NCBI GenBank assembly: GCA_947650285.1
Contig: CANTFL010001058.1
Span: 32,011 to 96,010, forward strand
Length of the DNA: 64,000 nt
Reading direction: 5' to 3'
From: Hyaloperonospora brassicae
Lineage: Eukaryota; Oomycota; Peronosporomycetes; Peronosporales; Peronosporaceae
Shown here: positions 15,642 through 25,121 of the stretch, in pieces
Numbering within the stretch: the first letter of the stretch is position 1
Layout: every line of letters begins with the position of its first letter
The notes under the pieces: generated by a model
Database searches by the model: none
What the model saw: the letters and a program-made list of their open reading frames with translations, nothing else
What the model was told of the DNA's origin: nothing
Position numbers and translations under genes: made by a program

Positions 15642-16220
15642 TATCGAGCTCATACATGTATACCTTACGTCGTTACCGGCAAAAAAAATCCGTCTCGTGT
15701 TGAACAAAAGGGGAATTTTGTGAAAGGAAATCCTAGTTCACGTTATTCCGATGCATCCGAGAAGTTTGCTAGTCTCATGATACCAAATCGATACTACCAT
15801 TTCGCATGACGTTACATGAATAGGGGTGATCGCTTTTTTCTTCGCTGACTTGATTATAAGGTTCGTTTAAATATAAACTTACCGAAGAATACACAAGCAT
15901 TTTTTATTTCAGTGGGATATATACGGGTATATTTCATTGGAAGGATAATATTGTGGAGGGTTTACCTCTGAGACGAATTTTATAGGAATATTACCTCTTC
16001 AGGAAATATTACACAAAATTGATCAACACTACTCATTTACTGCAAATTCACACAATGATGATATTCGAAACAAGTCACCCGTCAAGGAAAGACCTGTGCA
16101 ACGAGAAGCGAGCAAGCATAGAATATACGCATTCGCAGCTAAATATACAAGTGATGCGAGATGAAGAATGACGTAGCGAAAATTCCATAACTACATGAAA
16201 TTCAGTTCACTTTAACCGTT
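15642..16220. other. AT-rich spacer before the GC-richer island
   Basis: No open frame, repeat or RNA gene is apparent. Base composition changes sharply at about 16.2 kb, where GC-richer, coding-like sequence begins. Confidence 0.6.
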
Positions 16221-16237
16221 TCAAATGGACTTGGCTA

Positions 16238-16672
16238 CTTTGATTGACTGCGCCTCTTTACTGCACAAGAGTGTTCTTGGGGTGTGCGTCGGGATGGCAC
16301 GGGGTCTATGTCTTTGCCATCATATGCATCTACACCGTCATCGTGTAAATGACCGTGATCTGTTTCGTCATAGCCTGTCTGACTATTATCCGAGTAAACA
16401 GATGGATTCTGCAGGATGGACGACAAGCAAACCAACTGCAATGACTGTTATTTTGCTTATCTCGTCACGCGTGAAGTACAAGCTTATCTCGTCACATTGG
16501 GTTAACTCGAGTGGCATATCCGCCCGAAAAATCTCACGTTTCCAGGTGACACAAAGGGCTCGGTCATCTTAATCCAAGCTATGTTGCACTTCCCAGTGCT
16601 CCAAAGCGGCCGATTCGTCGTAAGAACTACGAAGTTTATTCGGATACCAACTCATGGTAATGTCCTGCGATT
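16238..16672 (-). pseudogene. Possible degenerate small gene downstream of lon
   Basis: On the minus strand just below the lon stop codon, a frame opening after a CAG acceptor-like site (about 16665) contains an ATG at 16655 and reads MSWYPNKLRSSYDESAALEHW. It hits one TAA, then continues in the same frame as DDRALCVTWKREIFRADMPL. A different frame (stop near 16235) reads YDETDHGHLHDDGVDAYDG and follows a CTGCAG acceptor-like site. Composition and residue usage look coding, but I recognise no family. The region starts only about 35 nt after the lon stop. It could be a broken gene, badly resolved exons, or the 3' UTR of lon with chance open frames. Confidence 0.3.
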
Positions 16673-16706
16673 ACGAGCCGATAGCTTAGATGTCGACCGC
16701 ACGTGC

Positions 16707-19589
16707 CTACTGCTCAAAAGCAGCCCTGTACACGTCGTCGTAGTAATCGGCAAAATGCACAACAAGATCCTTCCGTAAGTACTCGTCAAGCTCATCAAAG
16801 TCACGCTTGTTACCGAGCGGCAGAATGAGCGTATTCACGCCTGATCGCTTAGCAGCGATGGTCTTCTCCTTAATGCCACCGACGGGTAGAACCTTACCCA
16901 CAAGCGAAAGCTCTCCCGTCATGGCAAGGTCAGGTCTCACAGTCCTTCACAACAGTCACAAACAGGTCAGTCAAGTTCACGATAATCACAGCCCTTTTAT
17001 CGTGCTTACTTGTTCATGGCGAGAGAGAGCAATGCTGTCACCATGGTGCAACCAGCAGACGGCCCATCCTTAGGCGTAGCTCCCTCCGGGACGTGCAAAT
17101 GCACTTCATTCTCCTCAAAGAATTTGTTCTCAGGGTCAATAGTGTGTATCTTGCTGCGAGCAAATGTGTGCGCAATCTTGGTACTCTCCTCCATCACCGA
17201 TCCCATCTGGCCTGTAGTGATAAGACCCGGTCGGTCACCCTTGGTGCGAACACTACTTGTCTCGATATAGAGCGATGCTCCGCCCATAGCTGTCCAAGCA
17301 AGTCCCATTACAACACCTGGAAACTGTCTGTCAAACATGCGGTCACTAGGAATCCAAAACCGAAAATGGGTCAGTCGAGACAATCGCGTGCAAGCTCAGG
17401 GGATAGGAAATCTACTTACGATGTGAAAACAGGTTTGCCAACGTATTTTGACAGCTTTTCAGGCGTGATGAGGAAGCGATCAGTCTCGTTTACCGCTTCC
17501 TTTGTAGCTCCAGTAGTCAATTCGCCAGCCTCTTGGGTCTCAGTAGCCTGAGCGCTCTCTATATCTTCAACGACCTCAAGAGCGACCTTGCGAAAAATCT
17601 TTTCCACGTGCTTCTCTAAATTGCGGACACCGCTTTCGCGACAGTATTGCTTTACTAGTGCCATAATTGCGTCGTCAGTCAAACCCAAAGATTCTGGCGT
17701 TGTTTCTGACTTCTCCAAGCCCGTTTTTTCACGGGCTTTCGGCACAAGGTATCCCCTCGCAATCGCTAGCTTTTCCGGCGAGTCGTAACCCGACAAACGC
17801 AAAACCTCCATTCGATCTAGCAATGGGGCGGGGATCGTGTCGGTAACATTTGCAGTACAGATGAAAAGGACACGAGACAGATCAACCGGCACATCCATAT
17901 AGTGGTCAACAAAGCCACTATTCTGAGATGGATCCAATAGCTCCAGCAAAGCTGACGCCGGGTCACCCTGATATCCACGCCCTAGCTTGTCAATCTCATC
18001 AATCAAGATCAGTGGGTTCGAGCTCTGGGTAGACTTCAAGCACTGGATAATTTTGCCAGGCATCGCACCAACGTACGTACGACGGTGACCCTTAATTTCG
18101 GCAACGTCACTGAGACCGCCGACCGAGAAGCGGAAAAACTCGCGGTTCAACGACCGAGCGATGGATTTGCCAATGCTCGTTTTACCCACGCCAGGGGGAC
18201 CGACAAAACAGATGATCTTGCCCTGGACATCACCTTTCAGCTTGGAAACAGCAACAAACTCCAGAACTCGCTCTTTGATATCCATCAGTCCATAATGGTC
18301 CTCGTTCAAGATTTGCTTTGCTTTGGCAAGATCGAAGTTCTCTTCAGTAGCTTTGCCCCATGGCAACTGAGTAAGCCAGTCCAGGTAGTTACGTGTGACG
18401 TTGAACTCGGAAGAGTTCTTCTCCAACATAGACATTTTGTTCAACTCGTCTTCCACGACTTCGTTAACGTCGTCCGGAATGCTACCTGTGGCAAACCCAG
18501 CGAGGCGTTCGCGGTACTTTGTAATCATAGCATCCTTGTCGTCCTTTTCCATGCCAAGCTCCTTCTTGATCGCCTTCAGTTGTTCCATCAGCAAGTAATT
18601 GCGCTGATTCTTCGACACCTTCTCCTCCACTTGTTCTTTGATGATTTGCTGCACTTTACTCAGCTCCAGTTCCTTCGTAATCAGTTCTAGCGCTTTCTTC
18701 AACCTGCCTTCGCATGACACTTCTTCCATCACCTGCTGCAACTCGTCACCATCTGCCGACGTCACAGAAGCCGCAAAGTCTGCCAACTTGTACGGATTGT
18801 GGATATCGATCCGTTGCGAGAAGTACTGCATGTGGTCCTTGAACAGCGGGTTCATCTTCACGATTTCTCTCAATGTAGCCACAATCTCGTTCGAGTACGC
18901 TCGAACTAATTTGCTCTTGGGGTCAAACGGTGGGTTCTCCAAGGCACTAATCTTCACTCGAAGAGGCGGACCTTCATCTCGAATGCCTTCAATTGCGATC
19001 CGACGTTGAGACACCATCAACACTTGTACTGAATTCGTATCAAAAGGCAGCAGATTGTCAATGCGTGCAAAGCTCCCAACGTGGTGCAGTTCACTCAAAT
19101 CTCGGACCAGGTCATCCCCTCCGCTATCTTTCAACGGATCTCCGCTGGACCGTTTGAGGAACACGCCAACGTACTTTTGTCCACTCTCCTTGAGAGCCAA
19201 GAGAGCCCGTGTAACCTCTGGATTTGCTATCGTCATGGGCAACACGATGCCTGGAAAAAATGGACGACGAGCAGGTAGGGCCAAGACGTGCGGGCAGATT
19301 GGCGCATTGTCCCCTTCCCCGACCGTCACCAGTTCATTGGTCGACACTACTTCAACGTCATCGCTCTTTTTTTGATGCCGTCAGCTTCTTCGCTCGACCT
19401 GTCGTCGTTACCGCTGCTGTCCGTCGAGTACAAAGCGCTGAAGCGGTCACGACTACGACGCGCCAACGGATGGCGCCACATACACTGACGAGCGAGCGCA
19501 CGGTGGGATGAAGACGTCGCGAACGTGGCTGCGTAGGAACGCGGACGTGCGAGCGCAGCGCGACGCAGTGCGGTCGTTGCGGGGGACAT
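16707..19589 (-). CDS. lon: Mitochondrial Lon protease (ATP-dependent, AAA+)
   Basis: Lon is a homo-oligomeric ATP-dependent serine protease that degrades damaged matrix proteins. Three exons are visible: 19589-17420, 17345-17010 and 16944-16707, about 914 codons in all, normal for mitochondrial Lon. The first about 65 residues are rich in Arg, Ala and Ser and poor in acidic residues, as in a mitochondrial presequence. The N-terminal substrate-binding domain follows ([15 protein letters not shown]), then Walker A GPPGVGKT, Walker B LILIDEID, and the protease domain with catalytic Ser in [10 protein letters not shown] and Lys in LPVGGIKEK. The ATG at 19589 is chosen because it gives the presequence. 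Oddity: the presequence frame and the Lon frame are offset by one base at seven A's (about 19366), so the frame as written stops at 19347. One more A would join them. This is most likely a homopolymer indel. No competing identification. Confidence 0.95.
16945..17009 (-). other. lon intron 2 (65 bp)
   Basis: The donor GTAAGC follows AAC-AA and the acceptor GTGAAG precedes G-ACT-GTG-AGA. Splicing yields [13 protein letters not shown], which restores the conserved stretch between the catalytic Ser and Lys of the Lon protease domain. Confidence 0.9.
17346..17419 (-). other. lon intron 1 (74 bp)
   Basis: The donor GTAAGT follows codons for PVFT plus two bases of Ser, and the acceptor CCTAG precedes T-GAC-CGC-ATG. 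Splicing rejoins the conserved Lon sequence across SDRMFD. Without splicing the frame stops soon after the donor. Confidence 0.9.
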
Positions 19590-19925
19590 GCGGAGCGACG
19601 TTGGAAGACGTCCCCACCACTCCTATCGATTGATTGCGCCTTGAAGGCCGACGGGAGGTGTTGCATACCGGTACTGCTCCATGTCATACGGTATTTATAC
19701 CATATGGTTGCGAGTTGTAACAGGGTGAGCTCGTTTACATGACATTGACATTAGCAAATGTCGATGCGAAAGCTATCTTTAGAGATTATGTTCAGACAAC
19801 AAAATCGGTGACTACTGCTCATTTGCAGGTATGGGCCATATAGCAACATACAAAGCGTGTGATGAATGATGGACTCGCGCAATAGGTGGTGAGCAGATAG
19901 TTGCAGCCCATAAAAAATAAAGATG
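19590..19925. promoter_or_regulatory. lon upstream region
   Basis: About 340 bp separate the lon start codon from the end of a DNA transposon, so any proximal lon promoter must lie here. I see no convincing oomycete initiator element in the lon direction. A short GCTCATTTGCA at about 19817 faces the other way and only partly fits the oomycete initiator consensus. Confidence 0.4.
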
Positions 19926-19927
19926 TA

Positions 19928-19943
19928 CAGTCATCCCTCCATG
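19928..19943. repeat. Left terminal inverted repeat of the Tigger-type element
   Basis: The CAGTC start next to TA is typical for pogo/Tigger elements. It pairs with 21785-21800. Confidence 0.85.
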
Positions 19944-20067
19944 TAGCGGACCAAAATGTGTGGCGTTTTTGCCTCGTTCCTTTTATAAAACGCTCTTATA
20001 TGGAGGGTCAATCTGAACCCATTCTAAGAAATGCATCCATGGTACACTGAGTCTTTCGCATCGACCA

Positions 20068-21569
20068 CTACTGTCTAACGTGCTCGGTAATACGTGCCAG
20101 CTTCTTCGTCAATTCGTCGCTGTCATGCTGTAGCGAAACAAATGGTGACAGACGGAGACCACAGTCTAGCACCTCAGATGGCCCAATCGTCACCTCATCG
20201 GCACTGTCACCATCATTTTCGTTCTCAATCGCCTCATAATCTATCACGTCTGAGTTGCACTCGATCGGCTCGTCGTCATCCGCACCGATGCAATCGACGA
20301 CACCGACGCTGCAAGTCAAACCTTCTATGAGCTTGGTCAGCTCGTCCTCAACAGATTAATAGATGTGTTTGTTGTAGTCACGTACTTGGGTGAGATCGGC
20401 CATCTTTACCGCCCCCACGAGTGCACACTTGCTCCAGCAGTTGCGAATCACTTGCTCGGGTACCTCCTCCCAGCTTGATATAGCGAAGCGCACAGCCTCC
20501 AAGATTTTCAACTTTCGGTCAAATCTGGTGTGGATTTCATCCAGGAGACATCAAACAAATTTCTTTCGATACCGCGCTTCAAGTGCCCGTATAATTTCCA
20601 TCAAAAATACGTGATAAATTGCTGGTGAAGAGAACATCCATTCAAACTTACCTGCGTCAAGCGGTTGCAAGTGTGCTGTCATATTTGGCGGCGGAAATGC
20701 CGGCTTGACATTGTAGCATTCAGCGGCGCCATAGTGACACGACGCGTTGTCCAGCAGGAGAAGTACTCGCCTCCTGTGCATCTTGGCATCGAAATGCCGG
20801 AGCCACCCAGCAAACGTTGACCTGTTTTGCCACTCAGTCTGTTTGTTGAAGTACAAAACCTTCCTTTGCTTGGTGTTGGCTTTGCGAAATGCTCGTGGTC
20901 GCTTCGACTTGCCTATGACAACGAGATCCATCTTCTCGGTCCCGGTCATGTTGCAGCACATTGCGACTGTGATACGATCCTTCTCTGACTTATTTCCGTT
21001 TCGCTTGACCGTTTCCAGTGTCTTCTTTGGAGGTAGGTGATAGAAGAGAGTTGATTCATCAAAATTGAATACACATCATGGTGAATATTGTTCGATCAAC
21101 TCTCTAAGCTCCATTCGGTTCACTGCGAGTTGAGCACGATCAACTGAGTCTACCTCGCCGTGAAGCACATGCTGCTGGATGATGTGTCGAGTCTTAAATT
21201 TGTGCAGCCACCCACTTGAAAGCTGTAGGTCGTTCTCGCTTGTACCTTGAGCGGCTCGGGTTGAGCGACCTACTTCTGGTAGTAGATCGTCTGTGAGAAT
21301 CGCTTTGTCGTTATTGAGACGATAGAATGCGAAGAACGCAGCCTCGAACGCTGAAAATAGCACCTTTCGATTGCGCTTCCTGCCCGTGGCAAGGATCACG
21401 TTGGCTGGTCCCTGACGAATCCGCTCTGCGTTCGTTGTGTAGATATGAAGGACGAGCTTCTCCCTGACCCAATTTTGTATTGGGATAGTTTTATGCCTGG
21501 TGTGCGTGTGATGTGCACCTGCACCTGACGCTTTTTCTCCAACGTCAGAATCGTTTGCTTTGACGACAT
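20068..21569 (-). pseudogene. Broken Tigger/pogo transposase (CENP-B HTH, DDE_1)
   Basis: The transposase would bind the terminal repeats through N-terminal helix-turn-helix domains and cut and rejoin DNA through an Asp triad. The start at 21569 gives MSSKQTILTLEKKRQVQ, a Psq-type HTH start. The frame shifts near 21470, then a CENP-B/Tc5-type HTH follows (SSGWLHKFKTRH). Catalytic Asp residues are visible in VFNFDEST, LLLLDNASCH and LQPLDAG. Damage: at least one frameshift, an in-frame TGA near 21076, another near 20551, and about 60 extra bases after LDAG that begin GTAAGT and look intron-like. The acidic C-terminus ends at 20068. Most of the protein is still readable, so decay is moderate. 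It cannot be functional as written. Confidence 0.85.
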
Positions 21570-21784
21570 GTTTAAGGTGGAATGGAAGCAAATGTGCATT
21601 GTGGAAAGGAAATGCGAGACTGTGGCAGGTCCAATATAGGGAGAAACTGGTGTTTGGTGCGCGTTTTTGTACCCTATTTCTTAAGTCTCTAATATAAAGT
21701 TAAAATACAAAAACCAAGTGACGCAGCTTGGTGCGGGACACGAAGTTCTTTAAACAGGAATTCAACCCTCTGTAGAGGTTCTTA

Positions 21785-21800
21785 TATGGAGGGACGACTG
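21785..21800. repeat. Right terminal inverted repeat of the Tigger-type element
   Basis: Inverse of the left end with one mismatch in the first 15 bases, followed by TA. Confidence 0.85.
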
Positions 21801-21802
21801 TA

Positions 21803-22798
21803 TTTGATGCAGGTGAGAGCAGGGTTTATTGATAAGCTACACTATTATTGATCCAAGCTCTTTATAGCTCAGAGTATAGTGATTTCGGTCTACTTTACTT
21901 CTTCTGCACGTTCGTGTGCATGAGGTTCACGGCGCCTGTTTCCACTCTTATCAGCGTCAATAAGCTTGTACCGTTCGCAGCATAGTGCGGTGCCTGCTTA
22001 AGCCTGGTAGAACCTCGAGTTTCCTTCTAATGATCACGTAAATAATCAACATGGAAGTGGCAAGGCACCGTAGGTAAATCGCCGTACAAATCTGGGTTTA
22101 ATCCAAAAGATGGATGAGGAACATGTGGTAAAGTCGCTAATCAATTTTGGGATGTGGATCGGTGACCATTCAGTTGAGACGTCACTAACTGGCAAAAAAC
22201 GACATTAGGTGATCTAGAGATCCAATGGGAGATGGAAGGTGATCTAGAGATCCAATGGGAGATGGAAGGTGATCTAGAGATCCAATGGGAGATGGAAGGT
22301 GATCCCAACGAGGCTCAACGAGTCCTTCCAACTGTTACCAGGGTGACGGAGACGGTGCGATATCTGAGACAAGACGAAAACCAGAAGGATTTTATGGAGC
22401 GATCTGGGACAAGTTGACAAATAGGACGATATACATGGAGCGATCTGGGACACGGAAGTGGGAAGAAGTCATACAACTCACCTGAATGTTGGTCAATGAG
22501 AGGATACGTATATTTGAGCAGGTGAAGACTGGATCGCAGAAATACATGAGAAGGTCTCTTGAGTTAAGGACATTGGAACTTTGTTTTAACTGGCTATGGC
22601 AACAGTCGTGGATATTGTGGCCAAGTCACTATGGAAAGGTGCATCTGGGACCAGGTGATGCGTTATGAATGTTCAAAGGAGTCAAGGGAACTATTTCAAA
22701 GCGTATGGACGATCTCATCGATCGGGTTAACACTGAAAGATGATACGTGAACACGTACAAGGAACAAGAGAATGTCCATGGCTGATTTGTACTAGATA
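21803..22798. repeat. Unclassified repetitive DNA, probably a decayed element
   Basis: This stretch is GC-richer than the AT blocks and has short coding-like pieces on the plus strand, for example FKGVKGTISKRMDDLIDRV near 22680, broken by stops. It holds one clear tandem repeat (22211-22300). Gypsy-1 interrupts it at 22798, and it probably continues at 31135. I cannot assign it to a superfamily. Confidence 0.4.
22211..22300. repeat. 30-bp tandem repeat, three copies
   Basis: The unit starts GATCTAGAGATCCAATGGGA and ends GATGGAAGGT. The three copies are identical, which suggests a recent expansion. In one plus-strand frame it encodes repeats of MEGDLEIQWE. Confidence 0.9.
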
Positions 22799-23268
22799 TG
22801 TAACTTTGCACTCTCTTGCTCAGATAACTGAGCAAGGCCTCGTATTGATAACAATACAAGGGTGCGTACGCCCGACGTCACGTACACGTGGAGTGAGGAA
22901 GCGCGACCAAGACAATACAGAACCCGAAAGCTCTGTCTTGATGGAAAAGTAGAACTGTTATTTAATATAGTTATTTTCTTACTAAATCATCGTTCGTCTT
23001 AAACTAACTATATTAAACTACTGTCGCCTACGTGGGTCTTCTATCCACCACCCACTGCGCGCGTCCAGCAGCGATTGGTAGTTAATTTGGTTGATGTACC
23101 GTGTACGTCAACCAAGAAGTGGACCCCTCCTCGGATATTACCCCTAGAGGTATATTCCGGCAACATCACCTTTCTCGAGTGATGTTAATTGAATATTATC
23201 AAAAGAGATGATATTCAAAAATTGGTGCTTTCGTGCCAATGATTATGCAATGGGCTCACCCCGTTACA
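22799..23268 (-). repeat. 3' LTR of gypsy-1
   Basis: It is 470 bp, matching 30634-31134 along its length with scattered substitutions. The antisense coding region opens about 40 bp inside it, so this LTR lies directly upstream of that frame. Confidence 0.92.
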
Positions 23269-23280
23269 TCACCCCTACCT
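23269..23280 (-). other. Polypurine tract of gypsy-1
   Basis: On the minus strand AGGTAGGGGTGA lies directly against the 3' LTR, where plus-strand DNA synthesis would be primed. Confidence 0.75.
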
Positions 23281-23310
23281 TAACCATCAGTCACTATAGT
23301 GAGCGATTGA

Positions 23311-25040
23311 TTCGTTGGAATCGGTGAGACCACCGTCCTGTCGCGCTTGGGACGGGGAGCACTTGTTGGTCTTTCCCGTCTTATTTCGACTTTGGAGCGC
23401 ATGACGAGTCGGTACATGCGCTCCGCGAGCAAGGCTGCGTCCGAAGCGGCTGCATGGATGCGTGCAGTCAGAGAAGGGCATGACACCCAAGGCTTGGCAG
23501 CAGGCTATAATGCGCCTGCTGCTAATAAGCAGCCTGCAACACCCATAGTTGCAGGTGCACGTGGTCATCCACGTGCAGCTTCTTCACCGTCATCTCCGGC
23601 CGCGGGGGGGAAGTCCTATGGACGCCGACATCGAATATGAGGTGCTCTATTCGGGTGAGTCCCGATCCCCCGTACGACTCCAAGTCGTCCGCAAAGTCCG
23701 ACCGTATGGTTGCGAAAACGAAGACTGCTGCGCCTCGCGGCAGTCTCGATCTTAAATTGCGGCATGAGATGTTCGGTTCATCCGACGATTCCGGGAATTC
23801 ATCACCGGGATCAAACCGATCGCGCACGTATTCGTACGAGGCGAGTGCTAAACATAAATCATCATGAGAATGTCGATGACTCTTCGCGGAGTCATCGAAG
23901 CCATAGACGCAATAATGCGAGGTATTGCGGCAATCGTTGTGCAATTGATTGCGTTGGCACCACGCAAGAAGATCAGGATCGTGACGCGATGCGATCTGCT
24001 CCTGCAAACAAGTTATGGATGAGTTCCGTGAGCGAGCTAAGAGGGTGGTAAGGATATCCTCCGGGGGTGGTCAAATCCCACTCTTTGACTTGTCAAGGAT
24101 CCATGGTCTTGACTTCAGTGCGAACCATTATCGCACTGAACATGACTTCTACATCGATGTCTTCTTTCGACATCGATGGTACCACTGCAAATGAAAGAGG
24201 GACGAGCTCTCTTTGTTACAGGCGTGAAATTCTTTCATCGGTAGCATTGAGAATGTTGGCCGCAAGGTTTGGTTGGATAAACTCGATGTTGCTCGCAACA
24301 GGTTTGAGCTGAAGTCTCATACCGGTGCTCGGTACCAATTGTACCGATTGTCTCAAGAGGCAGGTTTACCTTGCCTCTCGTGGGGAGAGAAATGTCTGAG
24401 TTGTGCTGACAACTCAGTTCGCGCCCCTAGAGAGGCGTGCCCTCTTAATCAACTCTACTGGGGGATGCGCATCCCGTCCGAGATGCGTCAAGGGATTGAG
24501 AGCCTACAATCCTTTTACGACCGCGCCGGGCGTTATTTTGACGATAGTCCTCTTTCAAATTGTGGGTCACCTCGTACTGCTAGACGAGACCGAGAACATC
24601 CATCATCAGCAGGGATTGGGGCTCTCAGCTGTTCCAAGAGTGTGGATACCCTCGCCACTGAACGTAGTAACTTGTCCTTGATCCTGAATAGTCACGGTGG
24701 TTCAAGATACGCTTCACCAGGGAGCGTTGACCACCGTGCGAGTCGATCAAAGGATGTGGAGGAAGAGGGAAAACCTACTTCAGATCGTTCTGCTAACCAA
24801 ATCGACCTAAACGAGATGGATCGCGCAATTCAACAATTGCGCGAGGATTTGGAGCACGAGCGGGATAGGCGTTATGCTCTGACCGACACTGTGCGGCAGC
24901 AACGCAAGGATCGCGAAGCCAAGCGTGCGAAGGATTGTGCTGAGTACGCGGTCGCGCAACTGCAGGTCGAGCGCAATATGCGCTCCCTCGTTAAGGAGCT
25001 GGGGACGTCACGCATGGATATCTCTCGGATGAACGGATAG
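23311..25040 (+). pseudogene. Antisense accessory coding region in gypsy-1
   Basis: Opposite to gag-pol, coding-like sequence runs from about 40 bp inside the 3' LTR to about 80 bp short of the pol end. Segment 1 (23311-23640) is Ala/Arg-rich and reads ALVGLSRLISTLERM. Segment 2 (23637-23867) is Ser/Arg-rich (GSSDDSGNSSPGSNRSRTYS). Segment 3 (about 24010-24220) reads RIHGLDFSANHYRTEHDFY. Segment 4 (24240-25040) is open for over 255 codons: VGRKVWLDKLDVARNRFELK, then a Ser-rich part, then an Arg/Glu helix with heptad character (REDLEHERDRRYALTDTVRQ). About three frame changes or stops interrupt it. No known domain is recognised. Residue usage and length argue against a shadow of pol, because the sense strand here encodes no gypsy domain. 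Confidence 0.6.
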
Positions 25041-25121
25041 ATCTCTTCATTACGCATCCAGACGAATCTTCTGGAGCGCAAAAGCAAGAGCCTGATGGAG
25101 GCTTTTGAAGGTCGGGGTATC

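Larger units (their letters stand above)
19928..21800 (-). mobile_element. pogo/Tigger-type DNA transposon, complete ends
   Basis: The element is 1,873 bp. Its left end reads CAGTCATCCCTCCAT and its right end, on the other strand, CAGTCGTCCCTCCAT, so 14 of 15 terminal bases match. A TA flanks each side (19926-27 and 21801-02), the target duplication expected for Tc1/mariner-superfamily pogo/Tigger elements. It contains a transposase on the minus strand. A further copy of the terminal motif lies inside the left end (about 19990-20010) in the opposite orientation and makes that end nearly palindromic. The element sits about 340 bp upstream of lon. Confidence 0.9.

Noticed and set aside
18085..18690. 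201-codon plus-strand frame opposite lon
   Set aside because: Shadow of the conserved Lon frame on the other strand; no independent protein features.
19355..19375. Programmed -1 frameshift as the normal way to express lon
   Set aside because: The A run does not form a standard slippery heptamer in the zero frame, and lon is not known to use recoding. An indel is simpler.
23522..24007. 161-codon minus-strand frame in gypsy-1's 3' region
   Set aside because: It is the mirror of the better-supported plus-strand coding segments and has no gypsy domain.
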